Notes under the pieces: model-generated
The model's database searches: none
The model's input: only the letters and a program-made list of their open reading frames with translations
Told to the model about the DNA's origin: nothing
Assembly: GCA_003551325.1 (NCBI GenBank)
Contig: PUMK01000336.1
Span: 1-6,642, forward strand
Length of the DNA: 6,642 nt
Origin: Candidatus Acetothermia bacterium
Lineage (GTDB): Bacteria > Bipolaricaulota > Bipolaricaulia > Bipolaricaulales > Bipolaricaulaceae
Direction of reading: 5' to 3'
Program-made: the position numbers and the translations under genes
In this document: one piece after another, positions 5,116-6,642 of the stretch
How the letters are laid out: every line of letters begins with the position of its first letter
Position numbering within the stretch: the stretch's first letter is position 1

Positions 5116-5141
5116 CCCCGCAAGCATCGACAGGGGGTGTC

Positions 5142-5636
5142 ATGATCCAGGGAACAGCTTGGAAGTACGGTGACAGCATCAACACGGACGTGATCTTCCC
5201 CGGCCGCTACACGTATGCCCGCATGGAACCCGAGGAGATGGCGAAGCACGCCATGGAGGACCTCGACGGAAGCTTCGCCAACACAGTCAAAACGGGTGAC
5301 GTCATCGTGGCCGGTCGGAACTTCGGCTGTGGATCCTCGCGAGAGCAGGCCGTGACCTGCCTCAAGGCCGCCGGGGTCGGAGCTGTCGTGGCCAAGTCGT
5401 TTGCCCGCATCTACTTCCGCAACGCCATCAACTCCGGTCTCCTGGCTCTGGAGATCCCCCAGGCGGTGGACGCGATCCAACAGGGAGACCCCGTGGGCAT
5501 CGACCTCAAGAACGGCGTCCTTGTGCACAACGACATCGAGTACCGGTTCCCGCCGCTGCCACCGGCTGTGCGGGAGATCCTGGACGACGGGGGACTCATC
5601 CCCCATCTGAAGAAGAAACTCGTGAAGGAGGCGTGA
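5142..5636 (+). CDS. leuD: LeuD/HacB-type small subunit of a 3-isopropylmalate dehydratase/homoaconitase-family enzyme
   Basis: A 164-residue swivelling domain that closes the active site of a separate [4Fe-4S] large subunit, catalysing isomerisation of a 2- or 3-hydroxy tricarboxylate or isopropylmalate. Its length fits the short thermophile/archaeal LeuD type. Hallmarks are W-K-Y-G-D-x-I-N-T-D (7-16), GRNFGCGSSREQA (58-70) and KSFARIYFRNAINSGL (85-100). The substrate-recognition loop after PGR reads YTYA (23-26). Homoaconitase and promiscuous homologues have YLRT there, and methanogen isopropylmalate isomerase has YLVY, so specificity cannot be called leucine-type with confidence. ATG 5142 follows GGGGGT by three bases. 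The open frame extends far upstream but without family similarity. The dehydrogenase gene begins at the very next base. No large-subunit gene is in the window; it may follow the dehydrogenase or lie elsewhere. Aconitase, homoaconitase or dimethylmalate dehydratase activity are alternatives. Confidence 0.9.
   Translation: MIQGTAWKYGDSINTDVIFPGRYTYARMEPEEMAKHAMEDLDGSFANTVKTGDVIVAGRNFGCGSSREQAVTCLKAAGVGAVVAKSFARIYFRNAINSGLLALEIPQAVDAIQQGDPVGIDLKNGVLVHNDIEYRFPPLPPAVREILDDGGLIPHLKKKLVKEA
5625..5631 (+). promoter_or_regulatory. Ribosome binding site of the dehydrogenase within leuD
   Basis: AAGGAGG ends 5 bases before ATG 5637 and lies in the last codons of leuD. The stop and start codons abut as TGAATG, so the two products are made from one message and are probably coupled in amount. 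Confidence 0.8.
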
Positions 5637-6642
5637 ATGGGCGAGTTCCGAATCGCGTATCTTCCCGGCGACGGGGTGGGGCATGAGGTCCTGGAGGCTT
5701 CTCGAACGGTGCTGGATGCCGTCGGGTTCGAGGCCGAGTACGTGCCGGCGGACGTCGGATGGGAGTTCTGGTGCAAGGAGGGTAACCCTCTCCCCGAACG
5801 CACTGTAGAGGTTCTGAAGAACACCGATGCCTGTCTGTTCGGCGCCATCACGTCGAAGCCCAAAGACGAAGCCGCCCAGGAACTCTGCGCTGAGCTTCAG
5901 GGCAAGGGCCACACGTACGCCAGCCCCATCGTCGGCCTGCGCCAGCTGTTCGACCTTTACGCCAATGTCCGGCCGTGCAAAGCCTTTCCCGGAAACCCGC
6001 TCAACCTGCGCGACGACATCGACCTCGTGGTGTTTAGGGAGAACACCGAGGGCCTGTACGCCGGCGTGGAGTTCCACCCCGTGCCCGACGAGGTGCGCGG
6101 CGCCCTGGTCACCCACGCTCCCCGGATGAAGCGCTTTGCCCAAGTGCCCGCCGACGAACTCGCCATCTCCTGCCGCGTGTTCACCTGGGAGGGGTGCAAG
6201 CGCATCGTTCGCTCGGCGTTCAACTACGCGAAGGAGCACGGCTACCCCTCCGTCACCGTTGTGGAGAAGCCCAACGTGATCCGCGAGACGAGCGGGATGA
6301 TGCTCCGCGCCGCCCGAGAGGTGGCCAAGGACTTCGCGGGGATCGAACTCTGGGAGACGAACATCGACGCCATGTGCATGTGGCTCGTCAAGAATCCTCA
6401 GGACTACGGCGTACTGGCCTCGTCGAACATGTTCGGGGACATCATCTCCGACCTCTCGGCACAGATCGTCGGCGGTCTGGGGTTCGCCGCTGCGGGGAAC
6501 ATCGGCAAGAACTACGCCGTGTTCGAACCCACCCACGGCTCCGCCCCCAAGTACGTCGGACAACGAAAGGTCAACCCCGTGGCCGCCATCATGGCCGGGA
6601 AGATGATGCTCGACTGGCTCGGGGAGAAGGAAATGGCCAGCC
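5637..6642 (+). CDS. Isocitrate/isopropylmalate-family beta-decarboxylating dehydrogenase, 3' end beyond window
   Basis: The first 335 residues of a Mg-dependent NAD(P)+ oxidative decarboxylase. The N-terminal PGDGVG (10-15), SPIVGLRQLFDLYANVRP (96-113), FRENTEGLYAGVEF (133-146), EKPNVIRETSG (210-220), NMFGDIISDLSA (264-275) and EPTHGSAPKYVGQRKVNP (297-314) are family signatures. Aligned by eye to E. coli isocitrate dehydrogenase, Ser96, Arg102, Arg112, Arg134, Tyr141, Lys211, Asp244, Asp268 and Asp272 match Ser113, Arg119, Arg129, Arg153, Tyr160, Lys230, Asp283, Asp307 and Asp311. Ile98 replaces Asn115. Lys305, Tyr306 and Val312 match the NADP-selecting Lys344, Tyr345 and Val351. These favour an NADP-dependent isocitrate or homoisocitrate dehydrogenase over isopropylmalate dehydrogenase. 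It is cotranscribed with leuD, giving an isomerase plus dehydrogenase pair. About 20-60 residues are probably missing at the edge. Confidence 0.9.
   Translation, partial: MGEFRIAYLPGDGVGHEVLEASRTVLDAVGFEAEYVPADVGWEFWCKEGNPLPERTVEVLKNTDACLFGAITSKPKDEAAQELCAELQGKGHTYASPIVGLRQLFDLYANVRPCKAFPGNPLNLRDDIDLVVFRENTEGLYAGVEFHPVPDEVRGALVTHAPRMKRFAQVPADELAISCRVFTWEGCKRIVRSAFNYAKEHGYPSVTVVEKPNVIRETSGMMLRAAREVAKDFAGIELWETNIDAMCMWLVKNPQDYGVLASSNMFGDIISDLSAQIVGGLGFAAAGNIGKNYAVFEPTHGSAPKYVGQRKVNPVAAIMAGKMMLDWLGEKEMAS

Noticed and set aside
4395..5141. Long N-terminal extension of the leuD frame
   Set aside because: It overlaps padR and the Cys/His-rich gene and is Arg-rich without similarity. LeuD proteins start at the equivalent of ATG 5142.
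5019..6563. A 514-residue open frame on the minus strand opposite leuD and the dehydrogenase
   Set aside because: It is antisense to two clear enzyme genes, its translation shows no family motif, and long antisense frames are expected in GC-rich DNA.

Overview
This is a GC-rich, densely coded bacterial window with seven protein genes and no RNA genes, insertion sequences or CRISPR arrays that I can see. Two genes run off the window edges. The many iron-sulfur cysteines (in the flavoprotein) and the catabolic gene content fit an anaerobic, perhaps thermophilic, amino-acid-using bacterium. I cannot fix the lineage from sequence alone; GC-rich anaerobes such as Bipolaricaulota or Synergistota are guesses.

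Left part, minus strand (1-2816): an XRE/cupin regulator is followed 6 bases later by a large flavoprotein with a [2Fe-2S] domain, an FAD/NAD(P) disulfide-reductase-like core, two ferredoxin-type cysteine clusters and a BFD-like [2Fe-2S] domain. This is the architecture of the alpha subunit of hydrogen cyanide synthase, sarcosine oxidase and proline/hydroxyproline dehydrogenase relatives. The pair looks like a regulated amino-acid or amine oxidation operon that continues left of the window. The regulator appears to have a leaderless promoter with a palindrome between its -35 and -10 boxes.

Middle (3074-4141, plus strand): an M42 family metallo-aminopeptidase with all metal and catalytic residues, transcribed divergently from the regulator. 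It would release amino acids from peptides, which suits the neighbouring oxidoreductase.

Middle right (4164-5084, plus strand): a compact two-gene unit, the most interesting part. A PadR-type repressor with a Cys/His-rich N-terminus is followed by a 119-residue protein with 18 Cys and 18 His. That protein has a metallothionein-like N-terminal part and a C-terminal coiled coil. A perfect inverted repeat covers the putative start of transcription, a hairpin sits between the Shine-Dalgarno sequence and the padR start codon, and a long hairpin follows the unit. I infer a metal-sensing, self-regulated metal-binding system.

Right part (5142-6642, plus strand): a LeuD-like small dehydratase subunit abuts an isocitrate/isopropylmalate-type dehydrogenase (TGAATG junction) that is cut by the window end. 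The dehydrogenase carries isocitrate-type and NADP-type residues. The dehydratase has an unusual substrate-loop sequence, so the pair may work on isocitrate or homoisocitrate rather than in leucine synthesis. No large dehydratase subunit is present in the window.
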